Assembly: GCA_900545135.1 (NCBI GenBank)
Contig: UQXL01000001.1
Location: 1 to 64,000 of the forward strand
Direction: 5' to 3'
Length of the DNA: 64,000 nt
Source: an uncultured Eubacteriales bacterium
Lineage (GTDB): Bacteria; Bacillota; Clostridia; Peptostreptococcales; Anaerovoracaceae
Every line of letters starts with the position of its first letter. Within the stretch, counting starts at the first letter, position 1. Made by a program: the position numbers and the translations under genes. The notes beneath the pieces were generated by a model that saw nothing but the letters and a program-made list of their open reading frames with translations, had not been told where the DNA came from and made no database searches. Of the stretch, positions 17,068 through 26,541 are shown in pieces.

Positions 17068-18985
17068 CATTTTAGACAAACAGATCGCGGATAAAATCGC
17101 CGCAGGTGAAGTCATAGAGAGACCCGTATCCATAATAAAGGAACTGGTTGAAAATTCCATAGACGCCGGCGCCGATTCGATAGTCGTTGAGATCAGGAAG
17201 GGCGGCAAGTCGTATATAAGAGTCAGCGACAACGGTTGCGGAATGTCAGCGGAAGACGCGGAAAAAGCTTTTCTCCGCCACGCTACCAGCAAAATTTCAA
17301 CGGCGGCGGATCTGGACGCCATAGAAACTCTCGGCTTCAGAGGCGAAGCCCTGGCTTCTGTCTGCGCCGTCACCAGAACTGAGCTTCTGACCAAGAGAAA
17401 AGAGGACAAGACTGGTACTAACCTGATACTCCACGGAGGTCAGGTCATATCAAGACAGCCGGCAGGATGTCCTGACGGAACCACGCTGATAATCACCGAC
17501 TTGTTCTACAACACGCCGGCCAGGCTGAAATTCATGAAAAGCGATTCCGCGGAAAGCAGCCTGATAATAGAGCTGATCTCCCAGATGGCTCTGGCCTATA
17601 AGGATATCTCTTTCCGACTTATCAACAACGATAATGTGCTATTTGCCACGACGGGAGACGGAAACAGGCTCAATATTATTTCCAGAGTTTTTCCCAATAT
17701 AGACGTAAAAAACCTGGTGCCCGTTGAGCACGAAGAAAACGGTCTGCTTCTCGACGGATATATCTCTACGCCCGCAGTCAGCAGAAGCGGCAGGAACGGT
17801 CAGATATTTTTCGTCAACGGCCGCGTAGTCAACAGCAAGGTCATGGAAAGAGGCGTTTCAGACGGATACAAGGAACGGCTGTTTGAGGGCAGGTACCCTA
17901 TAGCCTTCCTCTTCCTGGAAGTGGATTCATCTGAGCTGGACGTAAATATCCACCCCAATAAGAGAGAGGTCAGGTTCGACAGAGAAAAGGAAGTTGCGGA
18001 ATTCATCAGCAGAGCCGTGAAAAATTCTCTCGGCACCAAGGAAGCCGTGGTTCGCGCGGCCAATATATTCAAAGATACGTCTGGAGTCCTCTCAAACGTA
18101 TCTCTTTCCGGAGCTTCGTCGGTGAAAGAACCGCTCGAAAAGCGAGAGCAAAATAAAAATCAAAGTAAAAGTCAAGAAGAAAAGAAAGAGCCGGGGGAAA
18201 AGCAATCGGGCGAGCAAATCGACTTCAAAAATATTATGTCAACTTCAAGCGAGAACAATGCTCCTGCCGAAGGTATCGCTGTAAAAAAAGTATTTCACGA
18301 TGAACCGATCGAAACACCTCCGGAAGACATGTTTCTTGAGGACGATTTTATCAAAGACGGCGGTTTCAGGGAGCCGATCGCGATCCAGCCGCCGGCCATA
18401 AAGCCCTTTGACTTTGACAGTCTCACAGTGACGGGAGTTATTTTCAATACATATATCACAGCCGTGGACGAGGATAATTTTTATCTCTTCGACCAGCACG
18501 CCGCCCACGAGAGAATATTTTACGAAAAGCTGGTCTCAGAGTACGACAGGGACGAAAAGCTCACTCAGCCGATTCTGCTGCCCATTCTGATAAACGTTTC
18601 CACGGCTCTGGAAAGCGACGAGGAGAGATGGCTCCCTCCGCTGAGGGATATGGGCTTCGTCATCGATAACTTCGGCCCGGGAAGCTACAGAATTTCTGAA
18701 ATTCCCACATTCATGGGACTTGCAGAAGCAGAAGACTTCGTAAAAGATTTCACAGAAAACATAGACAACAAGCAGGATTTGAGGAACACTGCCGTAATAG
18801 ACAAACTGATAATGAAATCGTGCAAATCTGCCGTAAAGGCTCACGATCACCTTAAGCCTGAAGAGATAGACAGCCTCATGACAGATCTTAAAGCATGCGT
18901 CAATCCTTTCAGCTGTCCCCACGGCAGACCTACTTTCATCAAACTTTCCGGCTACGAAATAGAAAGACTGTTTAAAAGGGCATAA
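17060..18985 (+). CDS. mutL: DNA mismatch repair protein MutL with endonuclease motif
   Basis: 641 aa. The GHKL ATPase N-terminus carries ELVENSIDAGA, DNGCGM, and GFRGEALAS. A Lys/Glu/Gln-rich linker spans about residues 350-400. The C-terminal dimer domain has DQHAAHERIFYEK, the DQHAX2EX4E nicking motif, and CPHGRPTF. MutL with this motif cuts the new strand in organisms without MutH, as expected for a Firmicute. Confidence 0.96.
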   Translation: MINILDKQIADKIAAGEVIERPVSIIKELVENSIDAGADSIVVEIRKGGKSYIRVSDNGCGMSAEDAEKAFLRHATSKISTAADLDAIETLGFRGEALASVCAVTRTELLTKRKEDKTGTNLILHGGQVISRQPAGCPDGTTLIITDLFYNTPARLKFMKSDSAESSLIIELISQMALAYKDISFRLINNDNVLFATTGDGNRLNIISRVFPNIDVKNLVPVEHEENGLLLDGYISTPAVSRSGRNGQIFFVNGRVVNSKVMERGVSDGYKERLFEGRYPIAFLFLEVDSSELDVNIHPNKREVRFDREKEVAEFISRAVKNSLGTKEAVVRAANIFKDTSGVLSNVSLSGASSVKEPLEKREQNKNQSKSQEEKKEPGEKQSGEQIDFKNIMSTSSENNAPAEGIAVKKVFHDEPIETPPEDMFLEDDFIKDGGFREPIAIQPPAIKPFDFDSLTVTGVIFNTYITAVDEDNFYLFDQHAAHERIFYEKLVSEYDRDEKLTQPILLPILINVSTALESDEERWLPPLRDMGFVIDNFGPGSYRISEIPTFMGLAEAEDFVKDFTENIDNKQDLRNTAVIDKLIMKSCKSAVKAHDHLKPEEIDSLMTDLKACVNPFSCPHGRPTFIKLSGYEIERLFKRA

Positions 18986-19041
18986 GTCCTCGCCGGACAG
19001 CAGCATGCAAGGCAGCGACATACAAATGCCAATGAGACAAA

Positions 19042-20001
19042 ATGAGAAAAATAGTAGTGATTGCCGGCCCAACGGCCGTAGGAAAAACTAAATACGCCAT
19101 AGAAGCGGCAAGACATTTTGACGGGGAAATAGTTTCCTGCGATTCCATGCAGCTTTACAAATATATGGACATCGGCAGCGCCAAACCATCTCCGGAAGAA
19201 CTGTCGATGGCAAGACACCACCTGATAGATATGATAGACCCGGCCGAGCCTTTTTCTGTTTCTCAGTATCAGAAGTTGGCCAGGGAAGCCATAAGCGACA
19301 TCTTTTCAAGGGGAAAACTTCCCATAGTCGCGGGAGGTACAGGTCTTTATCTCAACTCCATCCTCTACGACATGGATTTCGGCGGCGCCCCTAAAGATGA
19401 GGAGTTTCGCATCAATCTGGAAAAAGAAGCGGAAATATTCGGCGCAGAATACGTATACGAAAAGCTCTTGAGAGAAGACAAAGAAGCCGCGGCGAGGATA
19501 CATCCCAATAATGTTAAAAAAGTCATAAGAGCTCTCGAAGCTGTACGTTCAGGTAATAAAATACAAGATTTTAAAAAATGTACTGAAAAATGTAAGGAAT
19601 ATGACAGAATCTTAATAGGACTGACGAGAAACAGAGACGAACTTTATGATAGAATAAACAAGAGGGTAGACCTGCTGGTCGAAGAAGGGCTTTTCAAGGA
19701 AGTGGAAGAACTTCTGGAAAGAGGTCTGACAGAAGAAGACATCTCCATGAAAGGCATAGGCTACAAGGAGATAATTGCATTTTTCGACGGTCTCTGTACC
19801 AGAGAAGAGGCCATAGACCTGATAAAAAAGAACACACGTCACCTGGCCAAGCGCCAGATCACTTGGTTTAAGAGATACGAAGATATCCACTGGCTCAATA
19901 TAAGCGAATACCACGGCGATACGCCCGCGATAGAGGAAATGCTGTCATGGCTGAAAAACAAATTAGAATACACAACAAAAGCGACAAACCGGACAATATA
20001 A
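19042..20001 (+). CDS. miaA: tRNA dimethylallyltransferase
   Basis: 319 aa. It transfers dimethylallyl to A37 of tRNAs that read UNN codons. Motifs are the P-loop GPTAVGKTKYA, DSMQLYKYMDIGSAKP and the FKRYEDIHWL region near the C-terminus. The ribosome binding site is weak. The usual downstream neighbour hfq is absent: the next gene starts inside miaA, 55 bases before its stop. Confidence 0.95.
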   Translation: MRKIVVIAGPTAVGKTKYAIEAARHFDGEIVSCDSMQLYKYMDIGSAKPSPEELSMARHHLIDMIDPAEPFSVSQYQKLAREAISDIFSRGKLPIVAGGTGLYLNSILYDMDFGGAPKDEEFRINLEKEAEIFGAEYVYEKLLREDKEAAARIHPNNVKKVIRALEAVRSGNKIQDFKKCTEKCKEYDRILIGLTRNRDELYDRINKRVDLLVEEGLFKEVEELLERGLTEEDISMKGIGYKEIIAFFDGLCTREEAIDLIKKNTRHLAKRQITWFKRYEDIHWLNISEYHGDTPAIEEMLSWLKNKLEYTTKATNRTI

Positions 20002-21071
20002 TAAAAAAGGAAAACGACATCTATCTGCAGTGCGAAAGCATAGAAAAGGAACTGCCAAGATACCTGCGCGGTTTTTTCGCATATTTGAAGGGCAACGTGC
20101 TGCCCATGAGCAGACTGGCCTACCTCCACGACATACGTTTCTTCCTCCAGTATCTCATCACCGAGACAGACCTGACCCGGGCGGAAAGCACCAGGGACAT
20201 CAAGATTTCAGAACTGCAGGAAGTGGAAGCCTCAGACGTGAATATGTTCATAGATTACTGCCGCAAATACAAAGTTGAGACAGAAAACGCGGTGTATCTC
20301 TACGAAAACACCAACAAGACTCTGGCCCGCAAAAAGTCGTCGGTCTCCGTCTTTTTCAAGTATCTCTACAGGGACGGACTGCTGGATAAGAACATCACCG
20401 ACGGATTCGACCCCATAAGGGTGCCAAAGCCGGGAGAGAAAGAAATAAAGGCCCTGCAGGACGACGAGGTCATGATAATGCTGGACGCCGTTTCTTCAGG
20501 GACAGGGCTTACGCCTCACGAAAGAGCTTACTGGGAAAAGACCAAGCTGCGCGACAAGGCGATCCTTGTCATGTTTCTCACTTACGGACTAAGGCTTTCG
20601 GAGCTCCAGCAGCTCAATTTATCTTCCTTTAATTTCGGCAGGGGAGAGTTTAAAATTTACAGAAAGAGGGGAAAGGAATCTGTAATGCCCCTCAACAGAT
20701 CAGCCACCTCCGTGCTTAAAGATTATACGGAAAACGAACGGCCCTCAGACGATAAAATACAAGGCGAAGACAAAGACGCTCTCTTTCTCTCTCTGCAGGG
20801 AAAAAGAATGACTGAGAGGCAGATAAGGGAACTGGTCAAGAAATATACTTCCATAGCTCTGAAAACGTCCCGAAAGGCCGGATACAGCCCTCACAAGCTG
20901 AGAGCCACAGCCGCCACCAGCCTCATAGGCAGAGGAAACTCTATCTACGACGTGGCCGCTCTCTTAGATCACGAACAGGTCACCACTACGCAGCTTTACG
21001 CTCGCCACAAGGCCAACGTGAAGCGCGACCTGGTAAAAGGCATGGAATGGGAAGAAGAAAGGAAAAAATAG
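19947..21071 (+). CDS. tyrosine recombinase, XerC/XerD-like
   Basis: 374 aa with an N-terminal SAM-like DNA-binding part (about residues 30-140) and a C-terminal catalytic domain. Catalytic residues visible are the arginine in TYGLRLSELQ, the HxxR in SPHKLRATAA, the histidine in LLDHEQVTTT and the tyrosine in TQLYARH. Xer proteins resolve chromosome dimers. This one is about 70 residues longer than XerC. No dif-like site or mobile element border is recognised nearby, and its tight insertion in a housekeeping operon argues for a core role rather than a prophage integrase. Confidence 0.85.
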   Translation: MAEKQIRIHNKSDKPDNIIKKENDIYLQCESIEKELPRYLRGFFAYLKGNVLPMSRLAYLHDIRFFLQYLITETDLTRAESTRDIKISELQEVEASDVNMFIDYCRKYKVETENAVYLYENTNKTLARKKSSVSVFFKYLYRDGLLDKNITDGFDPIRVPKPGEKEIKALQDDEVMIMLDAVSSGTGLTPHERAYWEKTKLRDKAILVMFLTYGLRLSELQQLNLSSFNFGRGEFKIYRKRGKESVMPLNRSATSVLKDYTENERPSDDKIQGEDKDALFLSLQGKRMTERQIRELVKKYTSIALKTSRKAGYSPHKLRATAATSLIGRGNSIYDVAALLDHEQVTTTQLYARHKANVKRDLVKGMEWEEERKK

Positions 21072-22361
21072 ATGAATCATTCAGATGAGTTGCTGCGGCA
21101 GAATTTCGGCATCGACGCCAAAATTTTGGATCTTGTCAAGTCAGCCGAAGCAGAAATACAGCATAAATTTCAAGAATTAGACGATATAATGGCCTATAAC
21201 CAGTACAAAATTCTCTCGGCTTTACAGGAAAACAAGCTGAGCGACATGCATTTCGGCTGGAACACAGGCTACGGCTACGACGATCCCGGCAGAGACGCCA
21301 TAGAGAGGATTTACGCCGACATATTTCATACAGACAGCGCCCTGGTAAGGCCCACCATCGTCAACGGCACCCATGCGCTGGCAATCACGCTTCTGGGCGT
21401 TTTAAGGCCGGGGGATGAGCTTATATACTGCACCGGCCGTCCATACGATACTCTGGAAGAAGTCATAGGGCTAAGGGGCAGCGGCAACGGCTCTCTTCGC
21501 GATTACGGAATATCATACAAGCAGGTGGACCTGCTCCCTGACGGTTCAATAGACCTGGGGGGAATAAAAAAGGCAGTCTCTGAAAAGACCAGGATGGTCA
21601 CAGTCCAAAGAGCCACCGGCTACGGCTGGCGCAAAGCAATAACCATAGAGCAGATAGAAGAGTGGGCGCGATTCGTGAGCGGACTTTCTCCGCATATCGT
21701 CAAAATGGTCGACAACTGCTACGGAGAGTTCCTCGATATAAAAGAACCTACCGACGCAGGCGCAGACGTGATAGCCGGTTCCCTCATCAAGAATCCCGGC
21801 GGAGGCCTGGCTCTTACAGGAGGCTATGTGGCAGGAAGAGGCGATTTGATAGATAAAATACAGTACAGGATGACTTGTCCCGGAATAGGAGGGGAGTGCG
21901 GGCTCACTTTCGGTCAGACGAGAACCATGCTGCAGGGGCTTTTCCAGGCTCCGAAGGTGGTAAACGGTGCGGTAAAGGGGGCTGTGCTGTGCGGAAAGGT
22001 ATATGAAAAGCTGGGTTTTCAAGTCTGTCCATCGGCGGAAGATGTAAGAAGCGATATAATCCAGGCTGTCAAGCTTAACACACCGGAAGCTCTTGAAATC
22101 TTCTGCCAGGCTATTCAGGCAGCCGCTCCCGTTGACTCTCACGTCGTACCGGTCCCCTGGGACATGCCGGGCTACGAGTCTCAGGTAGTCATGGCCGCCG
22201 GAGCTTTTGTGCAAGGCTCCTCAATAGAGCTGAGCGCTGATGCTCCTATGCGCGAGCCTTACTGTGTATACTTCCAGGGAGGTCTGACATACGAACACTC
22301 CAAGTTCGGAGTGATAAAATCTGCGGATGCTCTTTTGAAGAAAGGCTTAATAACTATATAG
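21072..22361 (+). CDS. methionine gamma-lyase family PLP protein (YnbB-like)
   Basis: 429 aa PLP-dependent enzyme of the YnbB family, once named aluminium resistance protein. The PLP lysine is in GSLIKNPGGGLALTGG (near residue 240), preceded by KMVDNCYGEF. The substrate is not established. It begins one base after the recombinase stop. In many Clostridia this gene lies between miaA/hfq and lexA; lexA is not next to it here. Confidence 0.85.
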   Translation: MNHSDELLRQNFGIDAKILDLVKSAEAEIQHKFQELDDIMAYNQYKILSALQENKLSDMHFGWNTGYGYDDPGRDAIERIYADIFHTDSALVRPTIVNGTHALAITLLGVLRPGDELIYCTGRPYDTLEEVIGLRGSGNGSLRDYGISYKQVDLLPDGSIDLGGIKKAVSEKTRMVTVQRATGYGWRKAITIEQIEEWARFVSGLSPHIVKMVDNCYGEFLDIKEPTDAGADVIAGSLIKNPGGGLALTGGYVAGRGDLIDKIQYRMTCPGIGGECGLTFGQTRTMLQGLFQAPKVVNGAVKGAVLCGKVYEKLGFQVCPSAEDVRSDIIQAVKLNTPEALEIFCQAIQAAAPVDSHVVPVPWDMPGYESQVVMAAGAFVQGSSIELSADAPMREPYCVYFQGGLTYEHSKFGVIKSADALLKKGLITI

Positions 22362-22427
22362 CAATATGACAGCAATGTGCTAAGCACGAGAGGTATTTGG
22401 AAATTAAGAAAATTTGGGGAAATTGAT

Positions 22428-23159
22428 ATGGGTGTAAAAAATTTAAAGGATCAAAAGAACAAGAGAAAAGTTATAATATCAGTACTGAAAATACTATTGC
22501 TGGCAGCCATAATCGCAGGTATACCGCTTTATATATTCTTCTTCCAGAAAGAATGGCTTTCCCAGTTTGAAAATTTCGACGACGTAGTCTCTTATCTCCA
22601 GAGTTATAAGTGGGAATCGGTTCCTATATATATACTTCTGCAGATAATCCAGATAGTAATAAGCGTGATACCTGGACAAGTCTTTCAGCTGGCCGCAGGA
22701 TATCTGTATACATTCTTTCCAGCGCTTTTGCTGGCGCTAACGGGAGCTTTTCTCGGCACGGCCATTTCGTTTTATCTGGCCAAGCTTCTGGGCAGAGACT
22801 TCGTCCATATGTTTTTCGGCAAAGAAAAAACTCATGATTACGTCCAGAAGCTCAATTCAAAGCGGGCGTACATGATAGTATTTCTGATATATCTCATACC
22901 AGGTATCCCTAAAGATGTGGTCAGCTATGCGGCCGGAGTTTCCGAAATGAAGTTTAAGCCTTTCATACTGCTTTCATTGACAGGCCGCCTGCCGGGAATG
23001 ATGGGGAGCATCATGATAGGCAGCATGTGGCACAAGCAGGAATACTTCGGTATGATAATACTGGGAGCGATAGCCGTCATAGCCTTTATATTATGTATAG
23101 TCTTCAGAAAGAAAATAAACGCAGTCCTGGACAAGGCCTACGATAAAATAAGCAGCTGA
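22428..23159 (+). CDS. TVP38/TMEM64 (DedA-like) membrane protein
   Basis: 243 aa integral membrane protein with about six hydrophobic segments. Family features are PGQVFQLAAGYLYTF and a second half with LIYLIPGIPKDVVSYAAG, the re-entrant loop motifs of the DedA/VTT fold. Members act in lipid or undecaprenyl phosphate movement across membranes; the substrate here is unknown. ATG at 22428 follows TTGGGGAAA. An upstream GTG at 22377 would add 17 residues without a membrane role. Confidence 0.83.
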   Translation: MGVKNLKDQKNKRKVIISVLKILLLAAIIAGIPLYIFFFQKEWLSQFENFDDVVSYLQSYKWESVPIYILLQIIQIVISVIPGQVFQLAAGYLYTFFPALLLALTGAFLGTAISFYLAKLLGRDFVHMFFGKEKTHDYVQKLNSKRAYMIVFLIYLIPGIPKDVVSYAAGVSEMKFKPFILLSLTGRLPGMMGSIMIGSMWHKQEYFGMIILGAIAVIAFILCIVFRKKINAVLDKAYDKISS

Positions 23160-23178
23160 TCATATATCTCAGCTGCTT
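23150..23178. terminator. shared bidirectional terminator containing both stop codons
   Basis: AAGCAGCTGA and TCAGCTGCTT form a perfect 10 bp stem with a 9-base loop. The TGA of the plus-strand TVP38 gene and the TGA of the minus-strand SGNH gene both lie inside the stem arms, so the two convergent genes end only nine bases apart. Confidence 0.7.
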
Positions 23179-23951
23179 AATAATTTACCTTTCCTTATCA
23201 TGTTGTCCATCCAGTAAGGGTAGTAGGTAGTGGATACGTGTATTCCGTCTCCTGCATACAAATCCGCATGTTCTTTCAGTATTTCCGTATTGTCTATGTA
23301 TTCTATTCCCAAAGAATCACACATGTCTTTTATCGCTTCATTGAATTCTTCCCATTTGTAGAAATATCCTCCTGAAGCTATCTTCGCGTCTGACGGTTTG
23401 GCAATGGAATTTACATATATCTCAGTATCAGGTGAAATCTCCATAAAAGTCTTTATCACAGAGCTGTACTTTTCCGTGAATGCTTCAGCATTGCCGCTGT
23501 ACATGCCAAGATCGTTGGTTCCGTAGGAGAAGAAAGCTGTTTTCGGCTTTGTCATCGCGGCCTGCCTGACTATATCACTTCCGTTCATCACAGAGCCGCC
23601 TATTTCACAGTATACCTGATCTTCCTTTAAAAATCCGTAGACTTTAAGCCCTTCAGTTATCGAATCGCCCATGATCACGCTTCCTTCAAATACACTCTTG
23701 TAATCTATACCTGATTCCGTAATCTTTCCGCTTTGAATAAGCCCGGCAATATTATTCACAAATGCGCAGGCCTCAGATGTATTTTCTTTTATATGTTCCA
23801 TCGAGACAAACTTGGCTGAACGGGCGAAAGGGGAATAGTCTTTTAAAACGAATATTACTGCTGAAAGAATCAGTACGATAATAAAAAGCAATAAAATAAT
23901 TCCAGTCTTTTTTCGCTTCGCTTTTTTTGCTCTCAAATTGTCACTTCTCAT
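23169..23951 (-). CDS. membrane-anchored SGNH/GDSL hydrolase
   Basis: 260 aa. Basic N-terminus and one membrane helix (about residues 14-32), then an extracytoplasmic SGNH domain. Block I is VIMGDSITEGL (catalytic Ser), the block III-like motif is SYGTNDLGMY, and block V is GDGIHVS (catalytic Asp and His). Enzymes like this remove acyl groups from peptidoglycan, polysaccharide or lipids. The substrate is not predicted. Confidence 0.85.
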   Translation of the reverse strand: MRSDNLRAKKAKRKKTGIILLLFIIVLILSAVIFVLKDYSPFARSAKFVSMEHIKENTSEACAFVNNIAGLIQSGKITESGIDYKSVFEGSVIMGDSITEGLKVYGFLKEDQVYCEIGGSVMNGSDIVRQAAMTKPKTAFFSYGTNDLGMYSGNAEAFTEKYSSVIKTFMEISPDTEIYVNSIAKPSDAKIASGGYFYKWEEFNEAIKDMCDSLGIEYIDNTEILKEHADLYAGDGIHVSTTYYPYWMDNMIRKGKLLSS

Positions 23952-24039
23952 GAAAAACCTCCTGAATATCCTACATATAAATTATATTAAAATACAGAAA
24001 ATTTCAAGACAAACATGAAAAGCACCTCTATACGAGCAT

Positions 24040-24073
24040 AAAAAAGAGCTGCCCGGACATTGCCGGACAGCTC
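24040..24073 (-). terminator. terminator of the NhaC-like gene
   Basis: On the minus strand GAGCTGTCCGG pairs with CCGGGCAGCTC, followed by a run of T's (A's at 24,040-24,045 on the plus strand). It lies about 50 bases after the antiporter stop. Confidence 0.85.
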
Positions 24074-24121
24074 CTTTCAAGCCAAATATGTATGCTTCTT
24101 CATTACTTGCATTACATGATT

Positions 24122-25765
24122 TTAAGCTTTCTCTTCCGTACCGAATACTTTCTTCAGGATGAGGAGAACTAATGCCATAAGTACAAATGCGATAACCAGT
24201 GAGATAGCCGCATTTCTTACAAATCCCGCTATTATGTAGCAGACTACGCTTACCGCTGCAACTGTGCAGGCGTAAGGTATCTGAGTGCTTACGTGGTTGA
24301 TGTGGTAGCACTGTGCACCGGCCGAAGACATGATAGTCGTATCGGAAATAGGTGAGCAGTGGTCTCCCATTACAGCACCTGCCATACAAGCGGAGATGGA
24401 GATAACTTCCATTGTCGGATCGTATCCTTCAAATACAGCCATTACGATAGGGATCAATACGCCGAAGGTTCCCCATGAAGTACCTGTTGCGAATGCCAGT
24501 CCGCAGCCTACCAGGAATACTACTGCAGGCAGGAAGTTCATGAAGCTTTCTGCTCCGGACTCTACCAGTCCTGCAACGTAACCGGCTGCACCAAGGCTGT
24601 CTGTCATAGTCTTGATAGTCCATGCCATAGTCAGGATCAGGATCGCCGCTACCATTGCCTTGAATCCGTCAGGAATGCTTTCCATAGCCTCAGTAAACTT
24701 GATGGTTCTTCTGAACATAAAGTAGATTACTATCAGTATCATAGCGAGTACGCTTCCGAGCGACAGTCCTGCAGCAGCGTCACTGTTGGCAAATGCATCT
24801 ATAAAGCCGTTTTCGCCGCTGAAGAATCCGCCGGAGTACATTATTCCGCCTATGCAGAAAACAATCAGAATGATGACAGGGATAACCAGGTCGATTACTT
24901 TTCCTTTTCCATCATCGCTTGCTTCCATCTCAGCATCAGCGTAAGGTCTTTCAGGCGTAGTATAAATGTCGTTGTGAAGTATCGCATTTTCTTCATGTTT
25001 TTTCATTGGGCCGTAATCTATTCTGAGAATAGTTATGCCTATCATGAAGAAGAGGGTAAGCAGTGCGTAGTAGTTGTAAGGTATTGCGCTGATGAAAACT
25101 TTGAAGCCTTCACCTTCGCCTACGAATCCGCTTACTGCTGCGGCCCAAGATGAGATAGGGGCTATGATACATACAGGAGCTGCCGTAGCATCTATCAAAT
25201 ACGCCAATTTAGCCTTTGAAACCTTATGACCTTCAGTTATAGGCCGCATAACGCTTCCTACAGTCAGACAGTTGAAATAGTCGTCAACGAAGATCAGAAC
25301 GCCCAGTGCAACAGTGGCAAGCTGAGCTCCGACTCTGGAATGAATATGTTCCTGAGCCCATCTGCCGAAAGCAGCTGAACCGCCGGACTTATTCATCAGG
25401 CATACTATTGCTCCGAGAATTACCAGGAATACCAGTATACCTACGTTATAACTGTCGGAAAGGTTTCCAATTATTCCGTCATAAAGAACATGTCTGAATG
25501 TACCTTCAAACAAATTATAATCCGGCGAACCGATAGCATACAGGATGCCGCCGATTACGATACCTATAAACAGTGAGCTGTATACCTCCTTGGTTATCAG
25601 CGCGAGGGCGATAGCCACGATAGGTGGTACAAGCGACCAGAAAGTACCGTAGAGCTGCGGAACGTATTCTTCACCGCCTTCTGCAAAGGCGAAGAGAGAA
25701 CCGCACATAACGATCAGCATCGCAAGTCCTGCGATCCAAACGATCCTTTGTTTTAAGCCTTTCAT
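24122..25765 (-). CDS. NhaC family Na+/H+ antiporter-type transporter
   Basis: 547 aa polytopic membrane protein with 12 or more hydrophobic segments, related to the NhaC group (COG1757). Characteristic stretches are FVDDYFNCLTVGSVMRPI, GTSWGTFGVLIPI and MGDHCSPISDTTIM. Members exchange Na+ for H+ or, in some cases, amino acids, so the true substrate is uncertain. ATG at 25,765 is chosen because AAAGGAGG lies 11 bases upstream; the in-frame GTG at 25,777 overlaps that site. The N-terminal hydrophobic segment may act as a signal-anchor. Confidence 0.85.
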   Translation of the reverse strand: MKGLKQRIVWIAGLAMLIVMCGSLFAFAEGGEEYVPQLYGTFWSLVPPIVAIALALITKEVYSSLFIGIVIGGILYAIGSPDYNLFEGTFRHVLYDGIIGNLSDSYNVGILVFLVILGAIVCLMNKSGGSAAFGRWAQEHIHSRVGAQLATVALGVLIFVDDYFNCLTVGSVMRPITEGHKVSKAKLAYLIDATAAPVCIIAPISSWAAAVSGFVGEGEGFKVFISAIPYNYYALLTLFFMIGITILRIDYGPMKKHEENAILHNDIYTTPERPYADAEMEASDDGKGKVIDLVIPVIILIVFCIGGIMYSGGFFSGENGFIDAFANSDAAAGLSLGSVLAMILIVIYFMFRRTIKFTEAMESIPDGFKAMVAAILILTMAWTIKTMTDSLGAAGYVAGLVESGAESFMNFLPAVVFLVGCGLAFATGTSWGTFGVLIPIVMAVFEGYDPTMEVISISACMAGAVMGDHCSPISDTTIMSSAGAQCYHINHVSTQIPYACTVAAVSVVCYIIAGFVRNAAISLVIAFVLMALVLLILKKVFGTEEKA

Positions 25766-25819
25766 TAAACAATACACCTCCTTTAATAATATAAAGAAAA
25801 AAGATTAGTTCTCAATATT

Positions 25820-25848
25820 GTATTAACATTAAAAACACAAATTGTCAA
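25820..25848 (-). promoter_or_regulatory. candidate promoter of the NhaC-like gene
   Basis: Minus strand TTGACA (25,843-25,848), 17-base spacer and TAATAC (25,820-25,825) with TG just ahead of the -10. The -10 matches poorly, so the call is tentative. Confidence 0.45.
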
Positions 25849-25900
25849 GATAATGTCATAAAATAAAGCTTACATCTTTGCAAATATTTAACAATTCTCA

Positions 25901-25974
25901 AAACATCTGTTCTTTAATGTTGACAGCGAACGTATATTCTGTTATATTTAAATTACATCAAAGAACAGACGTTC
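25901..25974 (+). promoter_or_regulatory. SOS promoter with three LexA-like boxes
   Basis: A consensus promoter, TTGACA (25,920-25,925), 17-base spacer, TATATT (25,943-25,948), is surrounded by three copies of the Gram-positive LexA pattern GAAC-N4-GTTC. AAAC-ATCT-GTTC lies at 25,901-25,912 (one mismatch). GAAC-GTAT-ATTC lies at 25,928-25,939 between -35 and -10 (one mismatch). The perfect GAAC-AGAC-GTTC is at 25,963-25,974, near the start of transcription. It controls the yneA-like gene 28 bases further on. Confidence 0.82.
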
Positions 25975-26001
25975 ACAGGACGATAGGGAGGTGTGATCCG
26001 T

Positions 26002-26301
26002 ATGGTAAAGTATAGAATAAACAGCAGAACAAGATTTACATTATTTGTGGTGATAGCAATCGTATTTATCACAACCATAATTAATTTTGCACTTGGTTTA
26101 GGCACAGCCAACAGCTCAACTGCACCGGAATACGCTGAGATCGAAATTTCTTCCGGAGATACGCTCTGGTCGATAGCCGATACTTATATGTCTAACTCTC
26201 AGGACATAAGAAAATCTGTATACGAACTTTGCCGCATAAATGATATCGACGCTTCTGAATTATATGCAGGTATGACGATTTTAGTTCCTGTAAACTCATA
26301 A
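26002..26301 (+). CDS. LysM-domain membrane protein, YneA-like SOS division inhibitor
   Basis: 99 aa with a basic N-terminus, one membrane helix (about residues 12-33) and a single C-terminal LysM domain beginning EIEISSGDTLWSIADTY. This is the architecture of B. subtilis YneA, which stops septum formation during the SOS response. The LexA boxes upstream support that role strongly. ATG at 26,002 is used because GGGAGG lies 10 bases upstream. lexA itself, usually next to yneA, is not found in this window. Confidence 0.82.
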   Translation: MVKYRINSRTRFTLFVVIAIVFITTIINFALGLGTANSSTAPEYAEIEISSGDTLWSIADTYMSNSQDIRKSVYELCRINDIDASELYAGMTILVPVNS

Positions 26302-26541
26302 TTCATAAGTCAAAAGACTTGAATATCGAGCTTATAACCTTTAGTTGGACATAATCTCCGATAATTTACGATGTCGCCGCAGTTAAGCATATCACGGCAT
26401 TAAAAGTACAAGGTACCATTTATCAAAAGAAAACAAAAAATCGCTTAAAACGCAAAATAGAGCCTCGTTTTTCAGCCTTATTTGTGATAACATATATATG
26501 TCTGTTGATTGAGGCATAATGTAAAAAAGGAGGTATTAATA

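Noticed and set aside
19947..21071. Prophage or integrative element integrase
   Set aside because: It overlaps miaA and abuts ynbB in one operon; no attachment repeats, excisionase or phage genes are nearby.
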